Positions 24,475 to 37,130 of a stretch of DNA of 64,000 bases are shown piece after piece. How positions within the stretch are numbered: the first letter of the stretch is position 1; every line of letters starts with the position of its first letter. This stretch comes from Adiantum capillus-veneris (taxonomy: Eukaryota > Streptophyta > Polypodiopsida > Polypodiales > Pteridaceae), in the NCBI GenBank assembly GCA_014529385.2, contig CM043953.1, positions 108,196,549-108,260,548 on the forward strand, in the 5' to 3' direction. The position numbers and the translations under genes are program-made. The notes beneath the pieces were generated by a model that saw only the letters and a list, made by a program, of their open reading frames with translations, had not been told where the DNA came from and ran no database searches.

Positions 24475-25808
24475 ATTCCCCCGTGTGTTATTTTGATAGT
24501 GGGTGCTACAAAGCACATTACCTCACATCCTAATTTGTTCTCCTCTCTTGAGTCTGTCCCTCATAGGAATTCAGTTATTTGTGCCAACAATGCCTCTTAT
24601 CTGGTTTAGGGAGTTGGACAGATTGTGCTTACTGCAAATGGTAGTTCTTTCACACTTGTTGATGCACTTTATGTACATGGGATCAAGAAGAATCTTTTGT
24701 CTATATGTGCACTTGCTAGACTTGGACTTGTAGTCAAATTTGTGGATGACAGATGTGATGTACATGATCTCAATTTTGGTGATGAAATTGTTGCATGTGG
24801 CTTTTTATGCCATGGGCTATATAAGCTCACATGACAAGTGTGGGCATAATTTTGCAAATGTTGTTGTCGATTGTATGGCTATTTCAGATGCAAAAGTTTG
24901 GCATGCACGTTTTGAACATTTGAATTTTGCCAGTTTGTTGCGTTTGCAAAAATCTGATATGGTTGCTTCTTTGCCACCTCTTGAAACATCTATCAAACAT
25001 GTTTGTGAAGGTTGTATTTTGGGTAAGATGTAGTGTTTGAATTTTTCAAAGGATGGTTCAGTTAGGACCACCTGCAGGTTGCAGCTTGTCCATAATGATG
25101 ATTGTGGGCCCATGCAAACTCCATCCGTGGGCAATTACCTTTACTTTGTGACTGTCATTGATGATTACTCCAGGCATGCATGGGTGTATCCGCTTAAGGC
25201 AAAGTCCAAAGTATTTATGTGCTTCAAACAATTTCTCGCTATGCTGAAAATATCTCAAAATGTACTATGGACACCCTCCGTTCCGATCAAGCGGGGAAGT
25301 ATATGTCTCATGAATTTAATGCATTTTTGGCTAGTCGTGGGATAAAACACCAATGTACAGTGCCTTATACACCAAGCAAAATGGTGTTGCTGAGAGAAAA
25401 AATAGGTCACTTACAAAAATGGCACGATTTATGGTCAAAAGTTAAGCTTTCCCAAATTTGCTTTGGCTTTAGGCCATCATGTGTGCCACTTATGTACTTA
25501 ATAGGTGTCCTAAAAAAACCTTGTACTCTATTACTCCATATGAAGCATGGCATGATAGAAAGCCTTCTATTGAGCACATGCGTGTTTTTGGTTGTTTGGC
25601 ATATGCTTTGATGCCACAAACACAGCACGAAAAATTGGATGATAAGGCTATCAAATGCATTTTTGTTGGTTATAGTGCTGAAAGCAAAGTTTACACGTTG
25701 TTTCATCTGCAAACAAAGCGTACCTTGGTCTCACGAGATGTTGTGTTTGTGGAATATTTTGTTCAGTCCTTATTGTCATGTACTAGAGACAATAATGTTA
25801 GTTCATAA
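24475..25808 (+). pseudogene. Element A protease to integrase remnant
   Basis: A DSG protease motif is seen near 24494-24505 ('YFDSG'); a one-base shift right after it changes the frame. 'NNLLSICALARLG'-like protease C-terminal text follows at about 24680-24725. The GAG-pre-integrase domain is at about 24890-25030, with 'WHARFEHLN' and a CxxC zinc-ligand pair 'CEGC'. The integrase core begins near 25090 ('VTVIDDYSRHAWVYPLKAKS', holding the first catalytic Asp) and continues through 'TLRSDQAGKY' and frame-shifted pieces to 25808. Several indels make it non-functional. Confidence 0.8.
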
Positions 25809-26149
25809 GACATTTATGACACTTTGTTTCCTCTTTTCAGTGGTGGAAGTTCAAATATAAATTCAAATGATGCAAATGTACAGCCTATGGGGGTTTCTAG
25901 AAATGTTACAGATCAGCCTATTATTGATGCAGATGTACATGATGTACTTGATGAGCAAGGGCTGAGAATGAGCAGGCTAGAGGTATGCCTAAATGGCTGG
26001 TACATACTTTGCGTGATAGTAAATTGGATGCACCTTTGTCTAGTCGTACTCATTTAGGTACTCACCATGCATCTTATGCATCAGATTGTTATGCTTTGGC
26101 TGTGTCTAGCTTACATGATGTTGAGGAACCTCTATATTTCGATGAAGCA

Positions 26150-27620
26150 CAAAATCTAGAAAATTGGATGGTTGCCATGCAATAAGAATATGATGCACTT
26201 ATAGAAAATGACAAATGGACTTTATGTGATTTGCCTCCTGGCAAAAATTTCATTGGTATAAAGTGGGTTTACAAGTTGAAATGCAACCCGGATGGTGAGA
26301 TTGACTGATATAAGGTTTGACTTGTTGCAAAGGGTTATGCATATAGAAAAGGCATAGATTATGAAGAGACTTTTGCTCCCACTTGTCGTATGACTACTCT
26401 ACATTTTCTATGTGCATTGGCAGCTCGTTTTGGTTGGGATGTACACCAATCAAACATTGTTACTGCTTTCTTGAATGGTGACATATTTGAGGAAGATTAT
26501 GTAAGATAGTCTTGTGGTTTTTTCAAGAAAGGACAAGAGGATAAAGTGTGCAGATGTAAGAAATCTTTGTATGGGTTGAAGCAATCTCCTTGTGCTTGGT
26601 ATGAGAAGGCTAACACTCATTTGTTCAAATGAGGTTCAAATGAGGCTTTCGTAACAGTCCAATACAAAGCACATTGTATGTAAAGTGTAAGGGTGATGTA
26701 CTTCTCATTGTGGTTCTTTATGTGTATGATTTGCTAATCACTGGACCAGATGATTTGGGGCTTTTGCATCATTACATGGGTATATAATTTAAACGGTGTG
26801 ATGGTCGTATTGCCTTGTGTCACAAAAGTTACATAGAGACATTGCTATGTAAGTTTGGACTTGAGGATTGCAAACCTATTGTCATTCCCATGGAAACACG
26901 TTTGAAATTGAGTCTTCATGATGTTGGTGATCCTGTGGATGTCACACTTTACCAAACTGCTATTGGCTACCTTATTTATGTATGCAACAGAAGACCAAAT
27001 ATTTAGTTTGCAATCTCACAGGTAAACAAATTTATGCATAGCCCAGAGTCTAGGCATTGGCAGGCTATCAAGAGTATTTTTTGCTACTTGAGTGGCACTT
27101 TACATCTTGGCTTGCTTTATCCCAAGGGGGGATCATTTCCACAAGACTTACATGCTTTTTTGGACTCAGATTGGGCTAGTTGTTTTGACACACGAGTGTC
27201 CGCAAGTGGTTTTTGTTTTATTCTTGGCACTTCATGTATATCATGGTTGAGCAAGAAGCAACCTATTGTGACCACTTCTAAGTTGTGAGGCTGAGTATAG
27301 CGAAATCTTCACAACTACGATTGAGTGTGTATGGTTCAGACGTCTTATGGCTGATTTGGGTGTTGGACAGGACATTGCCAACACTATCTACATTGACAGC
27401 TAGAGTGCATTGGTAGTTGCGAGGAACCCAATTTTCATGCTTGCATAAAGCACATTGAGGTGCATTACCACTATGTCAGGGAGAGGCTCTCAATAGGAGA
27501 GATCAACTTGGCTTATGTGCCAACACAGGACAACCTTGTAAATCTTTTCACAAAGGCATTGTCTCGTGAGAAGTTATAAGCTTTCCGCAAATCTTTGGGC
27601 TTACTCCCCTTTGTAGATTG
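26150..27620 (+). pseudogene. Element A RT and RNase H remnant
   Basis: RT landmarks in order: 'WVYKLKCNPDGEID', 'KGIDYEETFAPT', 'DVHQSNIVTAFLNGDI', 'SLYGLKQSPCAWY', then the active-site box at 26719-26730, which reads YVYD rather than YVDD. RNase H follows at 27040-27620 with 'HAFLDSDWASCFDTRVSASGF' split in places and a 'HIEVHYHYVRE'-like end near 27450-27485. Stops occur throughout. The YVDD change alone would abolish reverse transcription. Confidence 0.85.
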
Positions 27621-27688
27621 ATCATGTCCTCAGGGCATGACACTTCCCGTTACTCTATGTGTCATCTCTGTTTCACTGCATCATTCCC

Positions 27689-27697
27689 AAGGGGGAT
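27689..27697 (+). other. Element A polypurine tract
   Basis: AAGGGGGAT immediately before the 3' LTR, as expected for plus-strand priming. Confidence 0.8.
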
Positions 27698-27698
27698 T

Positions 27699-27924
27699 TG
27701 TTACCATATACATGCGGGAATCATGTGTGTGAACACACTTAGGACCACCGGGGCATTTTTTCCTCAATAGGAGGTTTTTTCAACGTGCATTGTATATACA
27801 CCCATCATTCTAGGGCTATCAATATTTCTATTGCACACTAAGTAATATACTCTCTGTTGTGTGCCTTGAGCTTCCTTTGTCTTCTTCAAGCTGTGTGTGT
27901 TTTCCTGTAACCCTAATTCCAACA
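27699..27924 (+). repeat. Element A 3' LTR
   Basis: 226 bp, TGTTACCA...CCAACA, followed by the AGTAG target duplication. Confidence 0.95.
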
Positions 27925-27929
27925 AGTAG

Positions 27930-29270
27930 CTCTAGTGGGTTGTTTGAGTAGCTAGCACAATGGATTGTGTACCTTGGGGGGCTTTTATGGCATAGTTTTA
28001 CTAGCTTGAGTGTTCTAACCTCCACCCCCTTTAGTTGCTTGATGCTCCATAGAGGAGGACTGCATTGAGGTCTCTAGTACTATGGGTCTCCTTCTTGAAC
28101 CTTTCAAGCATCATTCTTTCTATCATCATATGTATGGGTTAAAAAATCTTTTATATGTACGTGAATGAATGGTTCACATGGTTTAAAGAACTTACTCTCA
28201 TGAATATTTTCTCTTGCTTTGGGATAAGACCAATCGGATGAGTGAGCCACCAAGGACATAAGCATGCCTCACTTGGCATCACATTCTTTTCAAGAAATGA
28301 TGGAGAATACATAGTATTCTCATAGTAGACGTCAACACATTGCAGAATCTAACTATAGCTATTTTCAAAGAACGTCAAAGCAAACTCCAAGTATTGGGCA
28401 ACCGAAAGAAACACCCCAACACAATTTTTTGGGCTGAGTGTCCTTTGTTTTGGAGATCAATTTTCAAAAAAAGACCATTAAAGCCACCCTATCTTAGGCT
28501 TCCATGTGGAGTTTAAGGCAATGCAATGATGAAGAAAATCAAAAGGCACATTTTTTTTTTGACATAGTTTCCTTTGTTTTAATATTTCTATTTCACAAAA
28601 TAAATAAATGACCCTATCTTGGGCCCCTAGAGGAATTTAAGGTATATAATATTGAAACATCAATGGACCTTTACATGGGACTCCATATATTTACTTTTTA
28701 CTTGAGCAAAGCTGCAAACATTCAAAAGAAAAGGAGTACTTCTCATGCATACATGTCACAATACACCAACCACCATCAATAGAGAAGTAATCTTAGAGTC
28801 AAACCTATAAACCACTCGTTTGATTGAAAACACAAGCTCAGACATCTTCTTCGCAATATCAAAAGAATTCACCCCATTAATAAGATGCACAAAACCATGC
28901 ATACAAGTACCTCACAATCACTCAATATGTGGACATATTCATCACTTTAAACTAATCCTCCACATTATGTATACCTGCACAATGTGATTCTTCAAGATTA
29001 TCTTGAAGAATTCATGAAATGAATCTGGTAGCTATGCACGTTCAACTTGTATCTTTTGGATTAAAAGTGAGTCCTAAGAGTGCAAACAAGCCCTATATGT
29101 CTCTTTTTTCATGTAGGTCCAAAATGCCATATAATCTGAATTTGAGGACATTGGGGTCTTTGGAAATTGTCAAACTCATAAGATGCAGTAGTGTTTTCTT
29201 CCTACAATGCATATGAACTTAAACTTTAGAACAACGTTGAATAATAACAAATATGAATATAATTGCATCT
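27930..29270. other. AT-rich spacer with two copies of the dispersed module
   Basis: Non-coding apart from copies of the dispersed repeat near 28430-28530 and 28550-28640 (shared text: 'tttcctttgtttta' and 'accctatctt'). Confidence 0.5.
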
Positions 29271-29273
29271 AGA

Positions 29274-30975
29274 TTACATCTTAGAAGATATTTTAAAACT
29301 TGTAAGGTAGTACAACTTGTCACTTGTAATCTTGCACATTCTTGTATCATCCCACTTTGTGACAATCAACAATTCTAAAGTGTCCTCTCCATTGTTGAGA
29401 TTTTTAATGCATAGGTACTTGTAGCCTCTGTCTTTGAGCCGCTCCTTCTCTACTCTTCTGGATTTATCTAAACCAAGTGCCTCAATCTTTGCCTTTTTCT
29501 TTGAGAGGAACACTTGAAATTCATCTTAACATGATAAAATAATTATGTAACCCATTAGTAATGCACAAAATTATAAATCAAAGGAGGAACAAGGAGATGT
29601 AGTCACTTTCCAAAAAAATTGTGAAATCAATTTGCAAGGAGAGTACCATGGTGTGGGCCTGTACTCTCATGTCGACCTCTATCCACTTCTTCATTTCTGG
29701 TGTCAATCTATTAAGAATAGATTCTTTGTTGGCAATACCAAACTTTTGGAACATGTACACCTCATGGGCAATGTTTGGAGTCACGTGTGCTCTAAAAATC
29801 CTATTAAAACAATAAATTATGTAAAGTGAGAAGTTAAGCACAACATAGGTCACTATGGAGCAAAGTTGATGTTAACTGACTCACACAGTAGTTGTGTCCA
29901 ATGTGAGCAGGAGCTCTACCTCCTTTGTCTTTAGTACTTCAATGAATTGACATCGCATACTAGCATGCTATTTAGGATTATCCAAGTACTCTACATATTA
30001 AAACAAAAAACAAGAGAATTATATAAAAGTATCATTTTTAACATGGATATGACAAAACATAAAAACATCACGTACTTTCTTTGATGCGTCTCCACCATGT
30101 TTTCAACATGTGGTTACCAACCCTTTAGGTCATGCCACTCTTTCCAAGAGCCCTTTCAAACTCATTGTTTTTTTTACGCCATATAGGCCCCCACTCTTCG
30201 AGGTTTTCCATTGTCAGTGGCATCATCTCTCCTCTAGCACCCTCTATAGAAATAAGAAAATGATCCATAGTTTTAAGGTAAGCATATGAATCAAAAGAAG
30301 GTATCAACCAATGTGCATTATCAATGGAAAATCTAACAACTTCATGAGCCACCAATCTACTAGAGACACCAGAGGAGAAATTGTCCTTTTATTCACATAA
30401 AATTGGCTCAACACGTCATTCATCAAGCCAAGAGACACTTGTTTTCCTAATTGTCTTGAATGTTTCTTTTCCTTACCATCCTCCCCTCCCCCTTAATCAC
30501 TCTCTCTTTATTTTCATCAAGAACATCTTTGTCCACATTAGCCTCTACAAACACAAACCCAAAAATAACAATAGTAAAAAACATAATAATTAAAAAATAG
30601 TCAACACTATAAACCATTACAATGGGTTAGACATACGTGTATGCTCTACCTCATTTTCAATATTATTAGAGTCTTCATTTGCTTTTGCTTCATCATCAAT
30701 GAAGACACATTTTTTTGCACATGTATGTCTTTTCTTTTTGGGGATAGTGTCCAAGGGATGCACATATGATGATCCTTCTTGTTCTATCATCCTTTAAGAA
30801 ACACATTACTTCATGTTCACTTGGAGGGTGTTTATTATATTGAGAGACATAGAGCTTTTTTTTTATATTCTTCCTCGAAGGCGCCATTAAATACACTATA
30901 AAAATCATATAATCAAAACAATATCGGGTTGTTAAAAACCCAAAATAAAAATCCAATTTAGCATGAAAAATCATT
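29274..30975 (-). pseudogene. Possible decayed multi-exon gene, product unknown
   Basis: The minus strand has several gene-like blocks. One starts MAPSRKNIKKKLY near 30882, followed after a frameshift by an acidic/basic block. A block at 30125-30355 contains 'EGARGEMMPLTMENLEEW'. Another at 29625-29800 contains 'RAHVTPNIAHEVYMFQKFG', and a Lys/Arg-rich block lies at 29274-29513. AG-like boundaries precede some blocks, suggesting exons separated by AT-rich introns. I recognise no family. It could equally be the coding region of an uncharacterised transposon. Frame disruptions suggest it is dead. Confidence 0.3.
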
Positions 30976-31060
30976 TAAAAACCCTCTCCACCTTCATCTC
31001 ATGAATGCCTCCCTAAAAGATTAAGAACATTCAAGACAATAAAAGTACTACCAAAAATCC
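30940..31060. repeat. Fifth copy of the dispersed module
   Basis: 'cctctccaccttcatc' followed by 'taaaagattaagaacattc' and 'aaaaatcctattaaatga' parallels 16700-16785, with substitutions. Confidence 0.5.
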
Positions 31061-33299
31061 TATTAAATGAATCGTTTTAAATTAGTACCGTTATACGATG
31101 TTGACATTTCAACACTTTTTCAAGGCATCATTTTTTATTATTACATATATCATAGGAGGTGTTTAAGCTCTCTGATCACTTGTGTGCATGCAAATGATCA
31201 AAGACCTCAACAAGTCTTATGTTATATGTACTAATGACACAATAATTTGAGAGGCAACAAGCTCAAAGCTCAATTGTCATTGGATGGTGCAAGGTGCTAT
31301 TGCAGGTACCCCAATGTATGAAGATCCCACACTACATGGTGACAAGGAAACTGTGCAACAAAAGAAGAGAGAGACAATCAATGTCACTAGTTCTCATCAT
31401 CCAGAATATGCAATGGAGTCCAAATAGCACAAAGTCCAAGGTAATCCATGACATATTATATTCAAAACCATGGAGTCAAGCAAAAGTAAAGAAGAGGAGA
31501 TTGAAAAAGGTGGTACTCCTAAAAATAGTCATTTGACATGCAATGCAAACCACTCAATCTATGCAAAGGAAGTTGATGTTGCCCACAAACAATGGGCCTT
31601 ATGTAAGATACCAATTTATTATATTAGGAAGTGTTTTGGTGTTGTGGGTAGAATTTTTTTTGATAACACTCTAAATATATGTGGCACAAGTTTGGTCACA
31701 CCATGCTTTTGGTGAGAAAGATCCTATAAAGACAAAACGATGGCACAATGGCTATGGTTTTGCAGTCAATGTGGAGCACACAAAGGCAGTTAAAAAGCAA
31801 GTGAATGAGGTCAGGATTTCCCCTACACTCTAGACCATTGCAAGGGAGACACACATATGAAAAGAAGAGTTGGCTAGTGTTTTATCATGGCAAGTGTTCA
31901 AGTGGCTAGTATTACTACACCAAACTGCAAGGAAAACAAAGTTTCCTCGCAATGTGGAGAAGGAGGTTTGAGTAGTAGGCGACAAAAGTGGAGGCATGGT
32001 ATTTCAAAAGAAGCATAGAAAAGGATCTCAAAGGGTACAAACATCTCAAGAGAAGAGTTGGCTAGTGTTACAATGGCAGGTTTTCAAGTGGCTAGTATTA
32101 CTACACCAGATTGCAAGGAAAATATGGTTTCCTTCCAATGTGGAGAAGGAGGTTCAAGTAGTACGTGACAAAAGTGGAGACTGGAGTGATGGTTGCAACC
32201 TTCTTGGAGGAAGTCTCTGTGATTCCAAAGGAGCATGTCATGTTCTGTATACTCACTAAAAGTTGTTATGATGTTCTCATCAAAGGCAAGCCAAGTTGTC
32301 AAATTTCCTGAAAAGGGTGATAGCCAAAAGTCATTTTTTGCTTGTCAACACATTTATTATGTGTATGTGCATGTTTTGGGCCTGCAACCTAAGGAGCACA
32401 TGGTAATACATCAACCTACACTGACTTTGATGGATGTTGCATTCATACTTAGTTAGCCCCATATTGCGTTCTCGGTTCTGTGAACCCTTAGGCCCCAACT
32501 TTTTTATAAGTTTCTTTGGTTTGTGACACTTATTGTGTTGATATTACCTTCATTCCTTTGTGCAGATACTACAAGACACAAAAAATCATGCATAAACTTT
32601 TCGGGTGGTTTTGGACCTATTGTTTAGAACATGTATATTTGCTTTACAAGCTTGCTTTTGTGTACTACTTGGATATTATGGTGCTAGAAAATGACTCAAA
32701 AAAGCTCAAAAAATAGTGCAACATTTAAAAAGCACAAAATAGAAGCTCATTTTATAAATGCACTCCTCTCATAGTGGCATCCATGTATATACTCATATAT
32801 TGCATATATGTATAAGACAATGCTTATTAATTAAACCTTTTTATCACAAAAAGGACAAAAAAAATATTTGTCGTAATGTAGCACTTATTTACAAGATTTA
32901 TTCAATGGTCCACAATTTCTCCCAAGAGTTCCATGGTTTTCTAAGGCCTTATATAGGCCAAAAAGACACGAGCAAGTAGCTGCATATATGATAAGGGATG
33001 TTTTTTTTTGCACTCACAATTGTGAGTGGAGATCTATTAACCTTTACAAGAACTCATAAGGAGCCTCAACATTTGTGCCTTGAGTATCCAAGGGATACAA
33101 GAGGATACATAGCCTTTTCATTGACATTACATAGTTACAATTTGAGATGTCATATGACTAATAGCAAAAGCCCTTAGCAAACACTTTCTTACTAGCTAGC
33201 GTCGACCAATGTTTGCTTTCACTCCTTGGATTTCTTGTTTTTTGACAGAAAAAATACACTCCTTGCTATCATGTATGGTTTCTTCAAATTTGGTTGTTT
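31061..33299 (+). other. Unidentified region with an internal duplication
   Basis: About 130 bp are duplicated at a 187-bp offset (31871 and 32058; shared 'aagtggctagtattactaca'). Plus frames at 31470-31715 and 31996-32259 have protein-like composition (Lys/Glu-rich, then Val/Trp-rich) but no recognisable domain. I consider it a decayed mobile element of unknown type. Confidence 0.35.
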
Positions 33300-33500
33300 C
33301 AAGGTTTCTTTCAAAAACTCAAAGGTTTTTTATTTCCAAGTTTGTGTGAGAAAGTAGAGGTGGGCAATCTTTGTGCATACCAAAACGGCTTAGTTTTTAT
33401 AATCCTTTCCTCCAAGGAGCACATTATTCTTAAAAGAGGGGATCCCCCAAGTCTTCTGCATCCATTTGCAGGGTTTTTTTGCAAGCCCTCTCAAGGCCAA

Positions 33501-33557
33501 ACAATTTTTGAAGAGGTGAAAGGGATCTTCAATTACCACTTTGCATCCTAAGCATAG
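33501..33557 (-). pseudogene. LINE zf-RVT-like motif
   Basis: In one minus frame the peptide CLGC is followed about 10 residues later by HLFKNC. This C-x2-C...H-x3-C pattern is the zinc-binding motif found after RT in plant LINEs. A tryptophan-rich 'FFLWKVV' precedes it, as in that domain. The surrounding frames are broken by stops. Confidence 0.6.
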
Positions 33558-35236
33558 GCCCACGTGTAAATTCCTTTAGCTTTACCTTTATCCCAGTAGT
33601 AATGTACCACCACCTTCCAAAGGAAGAACTTCATTAAGCTAGGCAATGGTGAAACCCAAATATTACTTCAGTTTAACTAGCACCCACTTTGATTTAGGCC
33701 ACAAGAGCCTCCATTGTTGCTAAGTGGAGAGAACCAATCTGCTTTTCAGACAACATTATTGTGAGTTCCTCTTACTTGTGAGAAAGAAAAATTCCTGTTA
33801 CTGGGCCAATACTAGGAAGATGCCATGCGTTCCAATCCAATTTTGCCTCACAAATAGGTGCAATAATTCTACTTAGCCCGTCAACCACTGTATTGACAAG
33901 AATACTTTTGTTTCTACTAAGGTTGTAGTTATTTGATCATTTGTTTCTAGCTTATGCTGATTCATCTTAGAACTGAGCTAGATGTGTTAAGCCTTTGCTG
34001 TTGATTTTCTGGTGATTTGTCTCCAAAAGGGCCTTAATGAAATACCTCAAATCTTAGAGAGATAGGGAGACCAATGGGTGATGGATCTCCTGAAGTATCT
34101 AGTTTTCTTTCCCCATTCTAGTCCTTTGATGCTTTGGTACATTTACAAACCAACCGACCTGTGTTGCCACCTATCTTCTTATGAGCCTATCCAACATTCC
34201 CAAGAGCACAATGAGCTCCACAAACATTGAGGTAGTAAGCTACACACTTGACTTAATATCTATCAATGGAAAATAGCAAGAAGGTAATTCCCTTTTCAAT
34301 TCCAAAAATGCATTAAATCCAAGAGGAGCTAATACATGATGTCCTCGGCAACACAATGGTGGCTCCTACTATAGTTGAAAATCACCTCATGCTGCCCTAC
34401 CCTACTAAAGGCTTCACAAATCATGGTGCATGTGGCTGTCTTGGTTTCAAGCCCATGGTCAATGCTAGCATATGTTCCTTATTCATCTCCATTATTCTTG
34501 AATGTATTTGCAAATCCTTTTGAAAAACTTTCTATCTCCCATGCTATGGGTCATGCCACTCCACACACAAATCCTTGTGCCTTGTTGAACTCACATGTTG
34601 GCAATTTTCAAACTTCCTTGGAGGGTAGCAATGTCGGCCCAACATTGTAAGGAGGAACTCTAGAACAAAGGCCTTCACGTCCACAATATGCATTGTAGGC
34701 ATATAATAAGGAAGGGCATTGTGAGCATCTAAGAGCTATACTCTCTCTGAGATTGGTAAGCTCAGATAGGGGGAGGAAACTACTCACACATGAGGCTTTT
34801 AAGTTGGAAACTTGATTTCTAATCATCACTCTTAATTGAGATCTAATTTCCTTGGCTCTCTTTTGAAGATTATCATAGCTTTCTAAGTTTCATTGTCAAA
34901 CTAGTCCTAGGCTTTAACATTAGAGTTCAACTAAGCAAACCCATCCCAAAAATTTTGTAGTATTATTTTTTGAATTGAGATTTGCTTAAAAACAGATTGA
35001 TCTAGATCTTGACAGCTTGCTTTAAAATTGTATTTCCCTTTGCATAGCTCAAAATAGATAGGTTTGACAAAAGCAAGGAAGATCCAGGAATACAAGTTGC
35101 CTAGAAGTGACCCTGTAGCAAATCAATTGTCATATACAGTATGTCTAGTCTAGTTGCCCTGTTGCAATTACCATTTTTCTTATTACACCAAGTAAATCTT
35201 GTATTTTCAGAGATGTCAACCACATTTAGCTTTTAG

Positions 35237-35449
35237 CTATATTGAACCAAGCATCTTGCCGGTGACCTTCCCAAGAGAATTCCACATGTCTTTCAAATCA
35301 ATGAGCATGATAAAATCTCCTTCGATCAAGAGAGGGTTAGAGAAATTGGGAAGGTCATAGCACAAATTAGTCCTCAAAGGCATAGAATAATGAGAATAAA
35401 TAATCACGACAGTATCTTCAAAGTCTCTTTGAGGGAGATAGCCACCCAA
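35237..35449 (-). pseudogene. LINE endonuclease-like fragment
   Basis: 70 codons open. 'NPLLIEGDFIMLIDLKDMW' matches the LINE endonuclease pattern around G-G-D-F-N, with first Gly to Glu and Asn to Ile. This apurinic-type endonuclease nicks target DNA for target-primed reverse transcription. The upstream frame is interrupted. The equivalent region in LINE copy 3 (54894-55247) is continuous over 117 codons because of two deletions. Confidence 0.6.
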
Positions 35450-36204
35450 TGCCCTCCATCACAACAAGTAGAGGTTTGAAAATTGTTTGTTGATAGAAGA
35501 TTTCTCTCCACTAACCTTCTATTCATATAAACAAACCAAGTCTAGCAAAAGAGAAAATATAATGCATCCATTTTTTGAAACACTAGGATCTAGTAGGGTC
35601 TATAACTCACTTACAATTCAAAGAGAAACTTGTGAGTTTGTAATTGATCATCTTCATCTATTTTTAGAGGCTTTGGCCAAGGATACAAAAGCTCTATTAG
35701 GGTCTTTAGACTTCTCTTTTTTTTCTCTTTTCCTCCTTTTTTTTCCTTTTTTTGCCAAAGTAGCCTCAAGCTCATAACAGGCCTTGAGGTGGCTCTCGAT
35801 CTCTCCAAATACTACAAAGGGCTAGCCCTAGCCAATATCCATGATCACTTACCCAACAAGGCAAAGAGAATGGCTTGATTCCACTCGTTCAAGTACCTTT
35901 TTTCCCAAGGGAAAAACTCATTTCCCTAATTTCTTGAATGATCTCTGTAAAGCTAGCTATTGAGAGCAGTCATTTTGAAATAGCCGATGGTTCTTGGCCT
36001 TCCAAAAATGCTAAAGGTAGCAGAACCTAACCGTTTGTACACAAATTAACAATGCTTGATTTGAGTTTGAAAAATTTAATAAAGGTAAATTTTTCTCCTT
36101 AGCCTAAGACATAAGGATGTCAATTAATTATTTAGGGGAGGAGGCCATAGACTATTCAAGCTAAAAATTATGTTTTCCAAGACACCTTTGAATTCTAGTT
36201 CAAG

Positions 36205-36459
36205 CTATGGAGGCTCTTTTTTTTTTTTTTCTTGTGAGTTGACCACTACCTCACTGTCATTACTATACCCCTGTAAGTTAGGAGACATGCCTTGGGCCTT
36301 GTCTACAGGGCTGCCATAATCAGCATCTTGGATGGGTGAAGAATCCTCACTAACATGCATGGTATTATCACTTGACAAGGTGTGGAGGTTGGTCCCCTCA
36401 CCTTGAACTTCTTCCCATTTAGAGCATTCATTGACAAAGGGATCAAACACATCATCCAC
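36205..36459 (-). pseudogene. LINE ORF1/linker-like fragment
   Basis: 84 codons, acidic and Ser-rich, ending in a Lys/Glu/Pro run. Upstream (36460-37130, minus) the DNA matches the plus strand at 60.61-62.09 kb, so it is part of the same repeat. No recognised domain; the ORF1 assignment rests on position before the endonuclease. Confidence 0.4.
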
Positions 36460-37130
36460 TAGAGCAACATACCTGTTTTGACCTATTTGTGGAATATCGA
36501 TTTAGAGCCCTTAACCTATAGGACTGTTTTCTTGAGTCTAGCTTGGTAACCCTCAACGAATTATTCTCTCTTTACATGTCATGATCAACCTTAAAAAATG
36601 AGCTTTTTTGCCCTCTTGTATGCTTTTTAGAGCAGTGCTACGGTCCTTTTTACACAGTGACTCACAATCCAGATACTTCCTATACAAAATTTTCCATTTC
36701 ATAGGGGTAAGCATCCATAACTCCTTGGATGACCCCTTGTAGCTTAACCAGAAAAAGTTTCTACATCCTCAATCTTGTGGGTGAGCAATCAAACTTCCTC
36801 TGTCCTCTATCTTGTTGGCTTCATGAAGCTTACCATGAACTCTTGTGCCTCTAGATAGTTCACATGAATTCCCCCTTAGCCTTATTCCAGGATTTTGTGA
36901 GGACTCCTATGTGATCTTCTAGCAAAATTCACTTCCAAGAAACAACTTCATTCAACACTTTAAGTAGTGGTGCAAATATATAACAATTAAAAAAACAATT
37001 AAGAAAGAGAGGCATTTGTTGGGGCACGAGGAATTGATACTTAAGGCCTCTTCTTACTAATATTGGTCCAAAATTAACCATCCATAGGTCAATCTATCCC
37101 ACATTGTGCTATTAGCGTGACATCTTGTAG

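Larger units (their letters stand above)
22691..27924 (+). mobile_element. Element A: Ty1/copia LTR retrotransposon, inactive
   Basis: Short LTRs at 22691-22919 and 27699-27924, both TG...CA, are flanked by a perfect target duplication AGTAG (22686-22690 and 27925-27929). The primer site follows the 5' LTR and a G-rich polypurine tract precedes the 3' LTR. Between them run gag, protease, integrase, RT and RNase H in copia order (integrase before RT). The insertion is structurally complete at 5.2 kb, but the coding region has many stops and frameshifts and an altered RT active site. This is the best-delimited element in the window. Confidence 0.95.
33300..37130 (-). mobile_element. LINE copy 1 (L1-like), decayed
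   Basis: Minus-strand order: an ORF1/linker-like segment (36205-37130), an endonuclease-like segment (35237-35449) and a C-terminal zinc-finger-like segment (33501-33557). This order fits a plant L1-type LINE. The endonuclease-zinc finger distance is about 1.7 kb, shorter than I expect for a full RT, and only a doubtful RT box is seen near 34350. So RT is probably partly deleted. Copies at 54.3-55.9 kb (minus) and 60.6-62.1 kb (plus) support a repeat family. Confidence 0.6.
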
